DNA from: Mesorhizobium neociceri
GTDB taxonomy: Bacteria; Pseudomonadota; Alphaproteobacteria; Rhizobiales; Rhizobiaceae
Length of the DNA: 64,000 nt
Direction of reading: 5' to 3'
Assembly (NCBI RefSeq): GCF_013520985.1
Contig: NZ_JACDTY010000004.1
Coordinates: 62,001-126,000 of the forward strand
Below are positions 17,022 to 24,536 of this stretch, piece by piece (position 1 is the first letter of the stretch; the number at the start of each line of letters is the position of its first letter). Position numbers and translations under genes: made by a program. A model generated the notes under the pieces. The model saw only the letters and a program-made list of their open reading frames with translations, had not been told where the DNA came from and searched no databases.

Positions 17022-17957
17022 ATGCGCGCTTGGGTCTGTGCACGTACCGCGAATGAAAGCCAAAACGAGTGGGGGGCGAAAGTGGATGCCCAACTGGAAA
17101 GGCTACGCCGGTACGCTCGCGATCACGGATGGGAAATAGTTGGAGAGACGCGCGAACCGGCAACATCCGGAATCGCACCGAACAGGCCAGGGCTCGCTTC
17201 CCTGTTAAAGATTGCTGATTCACATCCCAAGCGGTTCGACATTCTCTTGGTGGAGTCATTGTCTCGCCTGTCGAGAGACGGGGCGGCACTAGAAAGTATC
17301 ACGCGGCGCCTGAAGCTTGCCGGGATCGAAGTCTGCACGACGGGGGCAGTTTCCTTTCCGATGGCCACAATGGCCGATCGCATGTCTTTGTCTATTGACG
17401 AGTACATCTGTCGTATCGCGGAGGATGTCCGAGCTAGCAGTCTGGCCGCTGCGCCTGCTGGCCATTGCTCCTTTTCTGCGCCTTTCGGGTATATCAGTAC
17501 TCGCGAAGCCAATGGCCGTCGTACCTGGGCGATCCACGAGGCAGAGGCCAAGGTGGTGCGACATGCCTTCCATCTTGCGCTCGAGTACAACGAGGGACCG
17601 AGAGGAATAGCCCGCCATTTGAACGATGCCGGGCATACCACGCGAAGCGGCAAGGCTTGGTCTGTATCCGCAATTGGTCGGATGCTTGGGAACCCGATTT
17701 ACTCGGGAGTTGCCCGCATCAAGGCCCCGCTGGATATCGACAATATTGCCGAAAGCATCACTGGAATCCGCATTTCGGTGCCTCCCATAGTCTCGAGGCA
17801 ACACTTTTTCAGCGTTCAACGGATTTGCCGGGACCGGACCCTTCGCCGCGGCCCGGCCCACTCCTCAAAATCTCGAACGTGGGCGGGAGATGAACCGTGC
17901 AGACCGCTGACCGACAACGTTTTCAGGCGGCCGCATAGGGGCAAGAAGAGTAAATGA
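17022..17957 (+). CDS. Serine recombinase homologue lacking the catalytic serine
   Basis: A 311-residue protein from ATG 17022, with GGAG 7 nt upstream. The N-terminal resolvase domain retains GWEIVGETREPATSG, RPGLASLL, FDILLVESLSRLSRD and YICRIAEDVRA. The recombinase domain follows: FGYISTREANGRRTW, HAFHLALEYNEGPRGIARHLN and VSAIGRMLGNPIYSGVA. At the catalytic position, where active enzymes read Y-x-R-x-S, this one reads C-A-R-T-A (Ala10), so it is probably inactive for DNA cleavage. It also stops before any zinc ribbon or coiled coil. It may be a regulatory partner, a DNA-binding directionality factor, or a decaying copy. It shares the operon with the active enzyme downstream. Confidence 0.82.
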   Translation: MRAWVCARTANESQNEWGAKVDAQLERLRRYARDHGWEIVGETREPATSGIAPNRPGLASLLKIADSHPKRFDILLVESLSRLSRDGAALESITRRLKLAGIEVCTTGAVSFPMATMADRMSLSIDEYICRIAEDVRASSLAAAPAGHCSFSAPFGYISTREANGRRTWAIHEAEAKVVRHAFHLALEYNEGPRGIARHLNDAGHTTRSGKAWSVSAIGRMLGNPIYSGVARIKAPLDIDNIAESITGIRISVPPIVSRQHFFSVQRICRDRTLRRGPAHSSKSRTWAGDEPCRPLTDNVFRRPHRGKKSK

Positions 17958-18301
17958 CCATGTCCACAGGACGACCGCTGGCGGTGCGCGCAGGATTGCC
18001 CCCTCCAGGCGGCACACGCCGGAGTGGCCTTGACGTCGGCCGGCGATCGAAAGCCAATCCACCGACACGACACCGAGATACGGCCCTCGGTCAGAGAAAG
18101 CGCACCTTCGCGGCCCGAGTGCCGTGCGGCATTGTAATGCTTGTGCCTCGCCTAGCATCGTCAAAACGGTCCAGAATTCGTCCGATCGTGCCCGAACAAG
18201 CGACTGCTCGATCCGACACAACGGTCGAACGTGCATCGGCGTCTCGTGGAGCGAAGCCGCCCGCGGAAATATCACGAAGACGGGTTCGTAGGGAGCGTTA
18301 A
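17954..18301 (+). CDS. Possible small basic protein in the recombinase operon
   Basis: A 115-codon frame begins with an ATGA overlap on the preceding stop and ends 2 nt before the next start. That spacing is typical of a coupled gene. The product is extremely Arg/Pro/Ser-rich with no recognisable motif, so it could equally be a chance frame. Confidence 0.3.
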   Translation: MTMSTGRPLAVRAGLPPPGGTRRSGLDVGRRSKANPPTRHRDTALGQRKRTFAARVPCGIVMLVPRLASSKRSRIRPIVPEQATARSDTTVERASASRGAKPPAEISRRRVRRER

Positions 18302-18303
18302 CA

Positions 18304-18603
18304 ATGGCGCCTATCAAGAAAGCGCTGCTGCAGTCCCGAAAAGTCGGCGGCGACCGTTCACGCCGATCTGCCAATCGAGGACCAAGAGGACATGACTCCA
18401 AGCGAAGATCCCAGGCGAAACCAGATACCCGTCGAGAGCACCTGGTTCTCTACGAGCGAAAAAGGAAAACGGCGTCACGGAACGCACGACAGGTCAGCCT
18501 GCTGATGCCATCAGATTTGACAGTCACAATCCGCGAATTGGATGCCTTGGAGATACTGCTTTCAGCGACATACGGAGAGAATGAGGAAGGAGTCTCGATA
18601 TGA
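18304..18603 (+). CDS. Small hypothetical protein, 99 residues
   Basis: The frame ends with an ATGA overlap on the large recombinase gene. The first 60 residues are very basic; the last 35 (MPSDLTVTIRELDALEILLS) are acidic and helix-like, consistent with a small nucleic-acid- or protein-binding accessory factor. Its position directly before the recombinase suggests a possible recombination directionality or regulatory role, which is inference only. Confidence 0.5.
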   Translation: MAPIKKALLQSRKVGGDRSRRSANRGPRGHDSKRRSQAKPDTRREHLVLYERKRKTASRNARQVSLLMPSDLTVTIRELDALEILLSATYGENEEGVSI

Positions 18604-20375
18604 CAAATCGAAGGAGGGAGCGATCGGCACCCTCGCCAAAGCTGACAATTGAGAACCTGAGCGCACCGAAGTCGACGCGCCTGAGGTCAACACAAGAGAG
18701 ACGCGCTCTCGCATTAGGAACGGCTAACGTTCAAGCGCTTGGCGTACAAAAGGCCATTCGTGTTGCTCTTTATCTTCGGGTATCCAGCAGCAGAAGTGTC
18801 GAGTCGAATCTCTCGATCCCAGAACAGGAGAAACAACTGCGGAGATACTGCAAGGAGCGCGGGTGGATTGTCGTTACCGTGTACGAAGAAGCTGGCAAGT
18901 CAGCAAAGACGACCAATCGGCCCCAGTTCCGCATGATGGTATCCGATGCCCAGGCTCTGGAGCGCCCGTTTGACGTAGTTCTCATCTGGACGACATCGCG
19001 GTTCGCGAGATCGTCAATCGACTACGCCCTAGTTGAGCAGCTCCTTCGTTCCCACGGCATAGAGGTTCTGTCGGTCTCGCAGTCGTTTGCGCGGAACGCA
19101 GGCGGTTTCGTCGCCAAACGCGTTTCGACAATGTTCGATGAGTACCACTCCATCAGGTCGGCGGAAGATTCTATCAATGCACGCCGTCAAATGGTCGAAA
19201 ACGGCTTGTGGCCCGGCGGCATGACGCCGGATGGGTATACGCTGGTCCCTGCACCAGGCCAGCGGGACCGGAAGGTGGTGGCCATCGACGAAGACAGGCG
19301 CCCCATCGTAGAGCGCATTTGTTCATTGGCTCTGCATGGCGATGGTCAAGGCCCGCGGCTTGGCGTTAAGGCCATAGCGATGTGGCTGAATAGCCGAAGA
19401 ATATGGACGAGAACAGGTGCCCGTTGGAGTAGCCAGGCAATCCATCGCATACTAACCTGCTCTTCCTACTTCGGTGATCACTACTGGGGCGTAGACCCGG
19501 CGATCAGTGAGCATCGGGAGGAACAGGACCCTGTTCTCCTGAAAATTCCGGCTATCATTTCGCGAACCATGTTCGAAGAAGTTCAGCTCATGCTGGGCAA
19601 ACGCAACCCCAAAATGCATGCGGCAAAGCAGGTGAGCAGTCGTCTTCTGTTGTCCGGCATCGCGCATTGCGAGGAGTGCGGCAAGGCCATGACGTTGCGA
19701 ACAGGGAAGACGTACCGCTACTACTATTGCAGTTCCGCCAATATGGGGAAATTGGTGTGCAGTGGGCCGGCGATTCCGGAGAAGGAACTGGACGATGCCG
19801 TTCTCAACGCAGTCCGCTCGCGCGTGCTGAGCAAAGACCACCTGGAAGGACTCCTCGGTGGCCTGCAGCGCCGAGAGCGCAGTCGAGCAGCATCAGTATC
19901 TCGAGAAATGCCCGCACTACGTTCCCGTGTGTCGGCGGCAGAGGTGGCCATGGAGGGATTGTGGGCCAGCCTCCGTCTTGCACCCACTTTGGAAAAGGAC
20001 CCGCTCTTTCAGAAGAACCTCAGGCTTGCGGCAGATGAGCTGGAGTTCACCCGCTCGAAACTCGATGATGCAGTTGAAGCGATGGATGATGCTGGCGATG
20101 TCAGCGCAGCTGCTATGCAGCTGTTTCGAGACCAGCTCTTGGACATTCTGGACGGCCCAAATGTTCACAGGCGCAAGATCTATCTCGAATCGATAGTTCA
20201 GCGAGTTGAGGTAGGACAAACCGAGGTTCACATCGAAGGACATATCGAGGACCTGCGCAAAGCCGTGGAGGCTTCTGCCAACGGATCGGGTGGTAGCTCT
20301 GACCCAGAAGTTCGCAGATATGTTCGCAGATGGCGGAGAGAGCGGGATTCGAACCCGCGTTACGGTCTCCCGTAA
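18600..20375 (+). CDS. Large serine recombinase (probable island integrase)
   Basis: A 591-residue protein. After a basic 50-residue leader comes the catalytic domain with ALYLRVSSSRS (nucleophile Ser about residue 62), GWIVVTVYEEAGKSA, and LIWTTSRFARSSIDY. Next is the recombinase domain (PDGYTLVPAPGQ, GVKAIAMWLNSRRIW, IHRILTCSSYFGDHYWG). A zinc ribbon follows with CEECGKAM and YYYCSS plus LVCSG, then a coiled-coil-rich C-terminus. The last codons, ending RERDSNPRYGLP, are read antisense through the tRNA-Ser gene. The integrase therefore abuts, and is completed by, its likely chromosomal target. Overlaps the upstream small gene by an ATGA. Confidence 0.93.
   Translation: MTNRRRERSAPSPKLTIENLSAPKSTRLRSTQERRALALGTANVQALGVQKAIRVALYLRVSSSRSVESNLSIPEQEKQLRRYCKERGWIVVTVYEEAGKSAKTTNRPQFRMMVSDAQALERPFDVVLIWTTSRFARSSIDYALVEQLLRSHGIEVLSVSQSFARNAGGFVAKRVSTMFDEYHSIRSAEDSINARRQMVENGLWPGGMTPDGYTLVPAPGQRDRKVVAIDEDRRPIVERICSLALHGDGQGPRLGVKAIAMWLNSRRIWTRTGARWSSQAIHRILTCSSYFGDHYWGVDPAISEHREEQDPVLLKIPAIISRTMFEEVQLMLGKRNPKMHAAKQVSSRLLLSGIAHCEECGKAMTLRTGKTYRYYYCSSANMGKLVCSGPAIPEKELDDAVLNAVRSRVLSKDHLEGLLGGLQRRERSRAASVSREMPALRSRVSAAEVAMEGLWASLRLAPTLEKDPLFQKNLRLAADELEFTRSKLDDAVEAMDDAGDVSAAAMQLFRDQLLDILDGPNVHRRKIYLESIVQRVEVGQTEVHIEGHIEDLRKAVEASANGSGGSSDPEVRRYVRRWRRERDSNPRYGLP
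20310..20331. repeat. Tandem direct repeat GTTCGCAGAT next to tRNA 3' end
   Basis: GTTCGCAGAT occurs at 20310-20319 and 20322-20331, a 12-nt period separated by AT, and ends on the first base of the antisense CCA of the tRNA. It lies within the last codons of the recombinase. Possible recombinase binding repeat or trace of past recombination. Confidence 0.45.
20331..20375. other. Probable attachment site (att) of the island in the tRNA-Ser 3' end
   Basis: The integrase frame runs into the 3' half of the tRNA gene, and accessory DNA lies only on the tRNA 3' side while backbone genes lie on the other. The crossover should be in or beside this 45-bp segment. The second copy at the other end of the island is outside the window, so the core cannot be delimited. 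Confidence 0.55.
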
Positions 20376-20420
20376 ACACACTTTCCAGGCGTGCGCCTTC
20401 AACCACTCGGCCACCTCTCC
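20331..20420 (-). tRNA. tRNA-Ser (anticodon GGA)
   Basis: Read on the minus strand from 20420: GGAGAGG acceptor strand, D-arm GCCGAGTGGTTGAAGGC, anticodon stem CACGC/GTGTG with 7-nt loop CTGGAAA (GGA at 20386-20384). A class II long variable arm of the TACGGGAGACCGTA type, T-arm GCGGGTTCGAATCCCGC, the matching TCTCTCC acceptor strand, discriminator G and an encoded CCA complete it. The long variable arm and GGA identify serine (UCC/UCU codons). The 3' half overlaps the end of the large serine recombinase on the opposite strand. Confidence 0.97.
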
Positions 20421-20781
20421 GTCCTTGCATTTCGCGCCGGCCGGTTTTGCCGCGCGGGTTGGGGAGATGCATCCCTTTGGGAAGTGCGGGGGAGACCCGC
20501 GCGATAGGCGCCGCCAACCAGCGGATGCCCTTCCCGGCGCCCGTCAATCAAACAGGCGCGGGGCTCATCTAGTCGATCCGGCGCCGAATGCCAAGCCATA
20601 ACGGCAGTCTATTCGCTTTGCCGGCCATGCATCGTTTCGTCGGGCCGCCAACGCCTTCGCTTCAAGGGCGCCTCGGCTCCGAATGGTGTGCACAGGCAAG
20701 GCAGCAGGGCCGGCCGCGCTTGACATCGCCCCGGGCCAGCTGTCGAGTGAGGCAGAGGCTTTGCGGGGGCAACGTCCAGAC
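20421..20781. other. 361-bp intergenic stretch, no gene seen
   Basis: Between tRNA-Ser and the membrane protein gene. GC-rich, with no frame of natural composition. It may hold the tRNA promoter (minus strand) near 20,430-20,480. Confidence 0.4.
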
Positions 20782-21522
20782 ATGACATCGAGCAATCAAC
20801 AGCCGGCCAGCGGGACGCCGGCCGGAGGTATCCCAGGCGGGTTGCCGCCGCCCGGGCGTTCGGACCTGTCCTTCATCCCGGTGGTCTGGCTCCTCTTCGT
20901 CATGGCGTTGTCGGTCTATGGGCTGGTCTCGGCCTGGTGGCTGGTGGGCAATTCCGGCCTGCCGGAGACGGTTTTCTATTTCGTCCTTGGCGCGCTGGCC
21001 TTCGACATCATCACCATCCTGTGGGGGCTCTATCTGCTCGGCCTCGCCTTCGGCCGTTCGGCGTACTTCCCGCGCCATTTCACCTTCTGGCAGATCGCCA
21101 TTATCGTCTTTCTGCTGGCAAGGCAGGCCTATGTGCTGGCTGTGCCGGAATTCGTGTTCTCCGCCAGAAGTCTGGCCATCGCTGCCGCCGAAATCGGCAT
21201 CGGCCTGTTTTGTATCTACCTGCTGCGTCGCGAAGCCGGATCCGCAGACGTCTATACCGCACAGCAAGCGCAAGCGCCGTCGGTCTTTGCTTCGATCGTC
21301 GCCGCGCTGCTCGGCATCATCCTCGGGGCGGTCGTTGGCGCCGTCGCCGGATTCGCGCTCGGCGCTGGCATCGCCGAAGTCACCGACATCAGCTGTTTCG
21401 AGGGCGGCTGCGGCTACTTTGCTGTGTTCATCGGCCTTACCGGGCTGGTGGTCGGCGCCATCGCCGGCGGCATCCTTGCCGTCTGGCTCGTCCATCGGCG
21501 CCGCCGAAAGGCGGCGATATAG
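20782..21522 (+). CDS. Conserved hypothetical membrane protein
   Basis: A 246-residue protein from ATG 20782; the longer frame to 20683 adds improbable sequence. After a Gly/Pro-rich cytosolic leader (about 30 residues) there are about six hydrophobic segments: FIPVVWLLFVMALSVYGLV, FYFVLGALAFDIITILWGLY, WQIAIIVFLLARQAYVLAV, LAIAAAEIGIGLFCIYLL, IVAALLGIILGAVVGAVAG and FIGLTGLVVGAIAGGILAV. The last two are glycine-rich. It ends in a basic RRRRK tail. No family recognised and no operon partner. Confidence 0.75.
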   Translation: MTSSNQQPASGTPAGGIPGGLPPPGRSDLSFIPVVWLLFVMALSVYGLVSAWWLVGNSGLPETVFYFVLGALAFDIITILWGLYLLGLAFGRSAYFPRHFTFWQIAIIVFLLARQAYVLAVPEFVFSARSLAIAAAEIGIGLFCIYLLRREAGSADVYTAQQAQAPSVFASIVAALLGIILGAVVGAVAGFALGAGIAEVTDISCFEGGCGYFAVFIGLTGLVVGAIAGGILAVWLVHRRRRKAAI

Positions 21523-21637
21523 GCGGACGGGGGCTTCAAATTCGCGTATGCCGATTGCACACCGGTCCTACGCATTCTATTCCTCGTCTTGACCGGAAGG
21601 TCCTCGGGAGGAGCTTGAGGACCGGAGGAAGATCTCG

Positions 21638-21961
21638 ATGTTGCGTTTTCTGTTTCGCCTCGCGGCCATGGTCGCACTTTCGGTCGCCGTCATCATGGCG
21701 GTGCTCGACGCGACACGCTCGGTGGCGGCTTCCGCGCTGGTCATGACGCCGCTCAATTCGAGCTGGCTGGCGGTTTCGCCCGACACCCGCGCGGCCTTTG
21801 AGACCTTCGTGCGCGCCAAGGCGAGCCCGATGATATGGGATGGCGGCATCGCCTGGGTGCTTGCCCAGCCCGGCTTTGCGGTGTTTTCGGTCGCAGCCTT
21901 GCTCCTCTACGCGATCGGCTACCGGCGCCGGCGGCGAGGCGGGGAATTCGCCCCGGGCTGA
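21638..21961 (+). CDS. Small two-span membrane protein
   Basis: A 107-residue protein with an N-terminal hydrophobic helix (LAAMVALSVAVIMAVLDATR), a soluble middle section (TPLNSSWLAVSPDTRAAFE) and a second helix (FAVFSVAALLLYAIGY) followed by a basic tail. GGAGG precedes the start. I recall similar small rhizobial proteins labelled 'PetM family', which is a loose domain hit rather than a function. Role unknown. Confidence 0.65.
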   Translation: MLRFLFRLAAMVALSVAVIMAVLDATRSVAASALVMTPLNSSWLAVSPDTRAAFETFVRAKASPMIWDGGIAWVLAQPGFAVFSVAALLLYAIGYRRRRRGGEFAPG

Positions 21962-22193
21962 CGGGTTGTCCCGGCGGGCCGGCGACGACAACGCGGCAAC
22001 CATCCACGGTTGTCACTGCCTTGGGCATGCTTTTCCAAAAGGTCAAAATTCCGCGTGAATTTTGTTTCGGGCCGTGCCAGATTGCCTGGAGCGGGAGGGG
22101 AGTACGCTCCTGGCTGATGTCGCATGCCTGCCGGAGAACCGGGCAGGCGGGCGGCGCGTAACGGAAAAAAATAACCGACAGGGTGTGGATCAC

Positions 22194-23183
22194 ATGAAAC
22201 GTATCGTTCTCGGCCTCCTGGCCGCAACCGCAATGGTTCTTCCGGCTTTCGCCGCGGATGTCCAGCCGGCCATCCTCTACGATCTCGGCGGCAAGTTCGA
22301 CAAATCCTTCAACGAGGCTGCCTATCATGGCGCCGAAAAGTTCAAGACCGAGACCGGCACCGCCTATGTCGAGTTCGAAGTGTCCAACGCCTCGCAGCGC
22401 GAGCAGGCGCTGCGCCGCTTCGCCGAAGACGGCCGCAACCCCATCGTCATGGCCGGCTTCGCCTGGGAGGATGCGCTGAAGGTGGTCGCGAAGGAATATC
22501 CCGACCTCAACTTCGCCATCATCGACGACGCCGTCGACCTGCCCAATGTCCGCTCGCTTGTCTTCAAGGAAAACGAAGGCTCCTATCTGGTCGGCATCAT
22601 GGCGGCGATGGCCTCGAAGTCCAAGAAGGTCTCCTTCATCGGCGGCATGGACATTCCGCTGATCCGCAAGTTCGAATGCGGCTATGTCGGCGGCGCCAAG
22701 TCTGCCGGCGCTACCGACGTCATCCAGAACATGACCGGTGATACGCCCGCGGCGTGGAACGATCCGGCCAAGGGCGGCGAGATCGCCAAGACGCAGATCG
22801 ACCAGGGCTCCGACGTGGTCTATGCCGCGGCCGGCGGCACCGGCGTCGGCGTGCTGCAGGCTGCGGCTGACGCCGGCAAGCTCGGCATCGGCGTCGATTC
22901 CAACCAGAATGGCCTGCAGCCCGGCAAGGTGCTGACCTCGATGCTGAAGCGCGTCGACGTTGCCGTCTATACCGCCTTCATGGACGGCAAGAACGGCACC
23001 TTCAAAGGCGGCCTGCAAAATCTCGGCCTCAAGGAAGGCGGCGTCGACTACGCCATGGACGACAACAACAAGGCGCTGGTCACCGACGAGATGAAGGCAG
23101 CGGTCGAAAAAGCCAAGGCCGACATCATCGCCGGAACGATCCAGGTGCACGATTACACCGCCGACAACGCCTGCCCGTATTGA
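22194..23183 (+). CDS. BMP-family nucleoside-binding protein of an ABC transporter
   Basis: A 329-residue periplasmic binding protein. Signal peptide MKRIVLGLLAATAMVLPAFA is cleaved before ADVQPA and lacks a lipobox cysteine, so it is soluble. BMP family features: LYDLGGKFDKSFNEAAYHGA at the N-terminus, NPIVMAGFAWEDAL, NEGSYLVGIMAA, SFIGGMDIPLIRKFECGY, VVYAAAGGTGVGVLQAA, and GIGVDSNQNG. The family binds purine nucleosides for import. The ATPase and permease genes lie 1.3 kb downstream, after three unrelated short genes. A strong terminator follows, so it is transcribed on its own. Confidence 0.93.
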   Translation: MKRIVLGLLAATAMVLPAFAADVQPAILYDLGGKFDKSFNEAAYHGAEKFKTETGTAYVEFEVSNASQREQALRRFAEDGRNPIVMAGFAWEDALKVVAKEYPDLNFAIIDDAVDLPNVRSLVFKENEGSYLVGIMAAMASKSKKVSFIGGMDIPLIRKFECGYVGGAKSAGATDVIQNMTGDTPAAWNDPAKGGEIAKTQIDQGSDVVYAAAGGTGVGVLQAAADAGKLGIGVDSNQNGLQPGKVLTSMLKRVDVAVYTAFMDGKNGTFKGGLQNLGLKEGGVDYAMDDNNKALVTDEMKAAVEKAKADIIAGTIQVHDYTADNACPY

Positions 23184-23205
23184 TCGGCAAGCGCTAGTTT
23201 TGGAG

Positions 23206-23237
23206 CCGCCGGGTGAAAGCCCGGCGGTTTTGTTTTT
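23206..23237 (+). terminator. Rho-independent terminator after the BMP gene
   Basis: Perfect 8-bp stem CCGCCGGG/CCCGGCGG (23206-23213 and 23220-23227) with loop TGAAAG, followed by TTTTGTTTTT. It ends 13 nt before the GNAT start, which also argues against the longer GNAT frame. Confidence 0.9.
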
Positions 23238-23250
23238 GAGGGTAGCCGTG

Positions 23251-23706
23251 ATGTCGACGACAATCGAAGCCATGGCGGAGCGCGACGTCGAGCCGATCGC
23301 AAGGCAGCGGCTCGCCGCGTTCTTCGCTGGTACAGAACGAACATTGGCAGAAGACGCGGCCGGACTTCGCGAATTGCTCGGTGGCAATGGGTTCGAGGCG
23401 GCATTCGTTGCGCGAGAGCAGGGCCTGCCGATCGGGAGTTGCCTGCTGGTCCGCGACGAGATCGATCCGGCACACGATTTGACGCCATGGCTTGCCGGGC
23501 TGATCGTTGACCAAGACCATCAAGGGCGCGGCATCGGCACAGCGCTGGTCAGAGCGGTCGAAGCTCATGCGGCATCGGCTGGTGTACGCAGGCTCTATCT
23601 CTACACCTGGCAAGCGCGTCGCTTCTACGAAGCGCTCGGCTGGGTAGAGGTGCAGACCTTCGCGCAGGATGGCGAACCGATGGCACTGATGTCTCGCGCG
23701 CTATAA
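23251..23706 (+). CDS. GNAT family N-acetyltransferase
   Basis: A 151-residue protein starting at ATG 23251 after the BMP terminator. Acetyl-CoA-binding motif A is WLAGLIVDQDHQGRGIGTAL (Q/RxxGxG/A), followed by AVEAHAASAGVRRLYLYT and the typical C-terminal FYEALGWVEV. The substrate is unknown. It is convergent with, and overlaps by 6 nt, the anti-sigma-like gene. Confidence 0.85.
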   Translation: MSTTIEAMAERDVEPIARQRLAAFFAGTERTLAEDAAGLRELLGGNGFEAAFVAREQGLPIGSCLLVRDEIDPAHDLTPWLAGLIVDQDHQGRGIGTALVRAVEAHAASAGVRRLYLYTWQARRFYEALGWVEVQTFAQDGEPMALMSRAL

Positions 23707-24096
23707 AGTGCCCACGAGATAGCCCAGCGCAAACACCACGATCAGCGCGATGGCGATGGCGAAGCCGCGCCGGCCGCCGAGCGAATGCACGCCGACGCCA
23801 TAGGGACGGCGCTCCAGCCTGCTGATTACCGGAGTCGGTTTGGCTTCGTCATGGCTGACCACGCGCATTTGCGGCATTTCGGCGATTCGCTGCGAGATCA
23901 GCTGCCAGCGGTCGCTGCCGCCCGACGGCCGCCCCGTGCGATCGAAGACATGCATGCGCTCGGCCAGCCGCATCACCGTGTCACGGAAGGCAGGATCGAT
24001 CGCCAGGTCGCGCTCGGCGCGCTCCCGGTCGCGGTCGTTCATCAGGCCAAGCACATAGTCGCCGGCACGCGCCACGCGATCGCTTTCACTGGCCAT
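23701..24096 (-). CDS. Anti-sigma-factor-like single-pass membrane protein
   Basis: A 131-residue protein. The N-terminal 60 residues (AGDYVLGLMNDRDRERAERD, then DPAFRDTVMRLAERM) resemble the anti-sigma domain of RskA/ChrR-like regulators. The C-terminus is a single membrane helix (FAIAIALIVVFALGYLVG). No zinc-binding HxxxCxxC is present, and no ECF sigma gene is adjacent. It may be an orphan regulator or a degenerate member. Confidence 0.6.
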   Translation of the reverse strand: MASESDRVARAGDYVLGLMNDRDRERAERDLAIDPAFRDTVMRLAERMHVFDRTGRPSGGSDRWQLISQRIAEMPQMRVVSHDEAKPTPVISRLERRPYGVGVHSLGGRRGFAIAIALIVVFALGYLVGTL

Positions 24097-24109
24097 CGGC
24101 TTCTCCTTG

Positions 24110-24319
24110 CTACCAGTGCGGCGGTTTGGTTATCGGCACATCAGGCGCCGACTGTTCCTCCAGCGCCATGAAGCGCTCGGTCAGGGCATCGAGCTTGCGC
24201 TGCATGCGCTCGATCACCGTCCACTGCTCGGCGATCTGGCCGGACAGTTCCTCGATGGTCTTTTCCTGCTCGGCGGCGCGGATTTCCAGCGTCGTCAGCC
24301 GGTCGGCAGGCATGATCAT
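24110..24319 (-). CDS. slyX: SlyX family protein
   Basis: A 69-residue coiled-coil protein: LTTLEIRAAEQEKTIEELSG, then QWTVIERMQRKLDALTERF, ending PDVPITKPPHW. The PPHW/PPHY ending is the SlyX hallmark. Start is ATG 24319, or ATG 24313 three codons later. Function unknown in the family. It lies 13 bp downstream of the anti-sigma-like gene. Confidence 0.88.
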   Translation of the reverse strand: MIMPADRLTTLEIRAAEQEKTIEELSGQIAEQWTVIERMQRKLDALTERFMALEEQSAPDVPITKPPHW

Positions 24320-24536
24320 CTAAAAAAATCCTTCGGTCCTGGCGCACGCAGTCGCAGAATGATGCGAATATTGAGCCTTGTATATTAGTGAATGTGAAGG
24401 TCCCGGGCCACGTTCGAAATTGACAATCGCACCGGGATTTGTCGAGAGTGATGGTTGCGCCGCCAATTGGCACGGGTGGGGCATCATGCTAGGCATTTTG
24501 ACCAAGCGATAAAAAAATAAGAGTGGGACAGGCTGC

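Noticed and set aside
21753..23387. 544-codon minus-strand frame
   Set aside because: Antisense of the BMP binding-protein gene, which has a signal peptide and family motifs.
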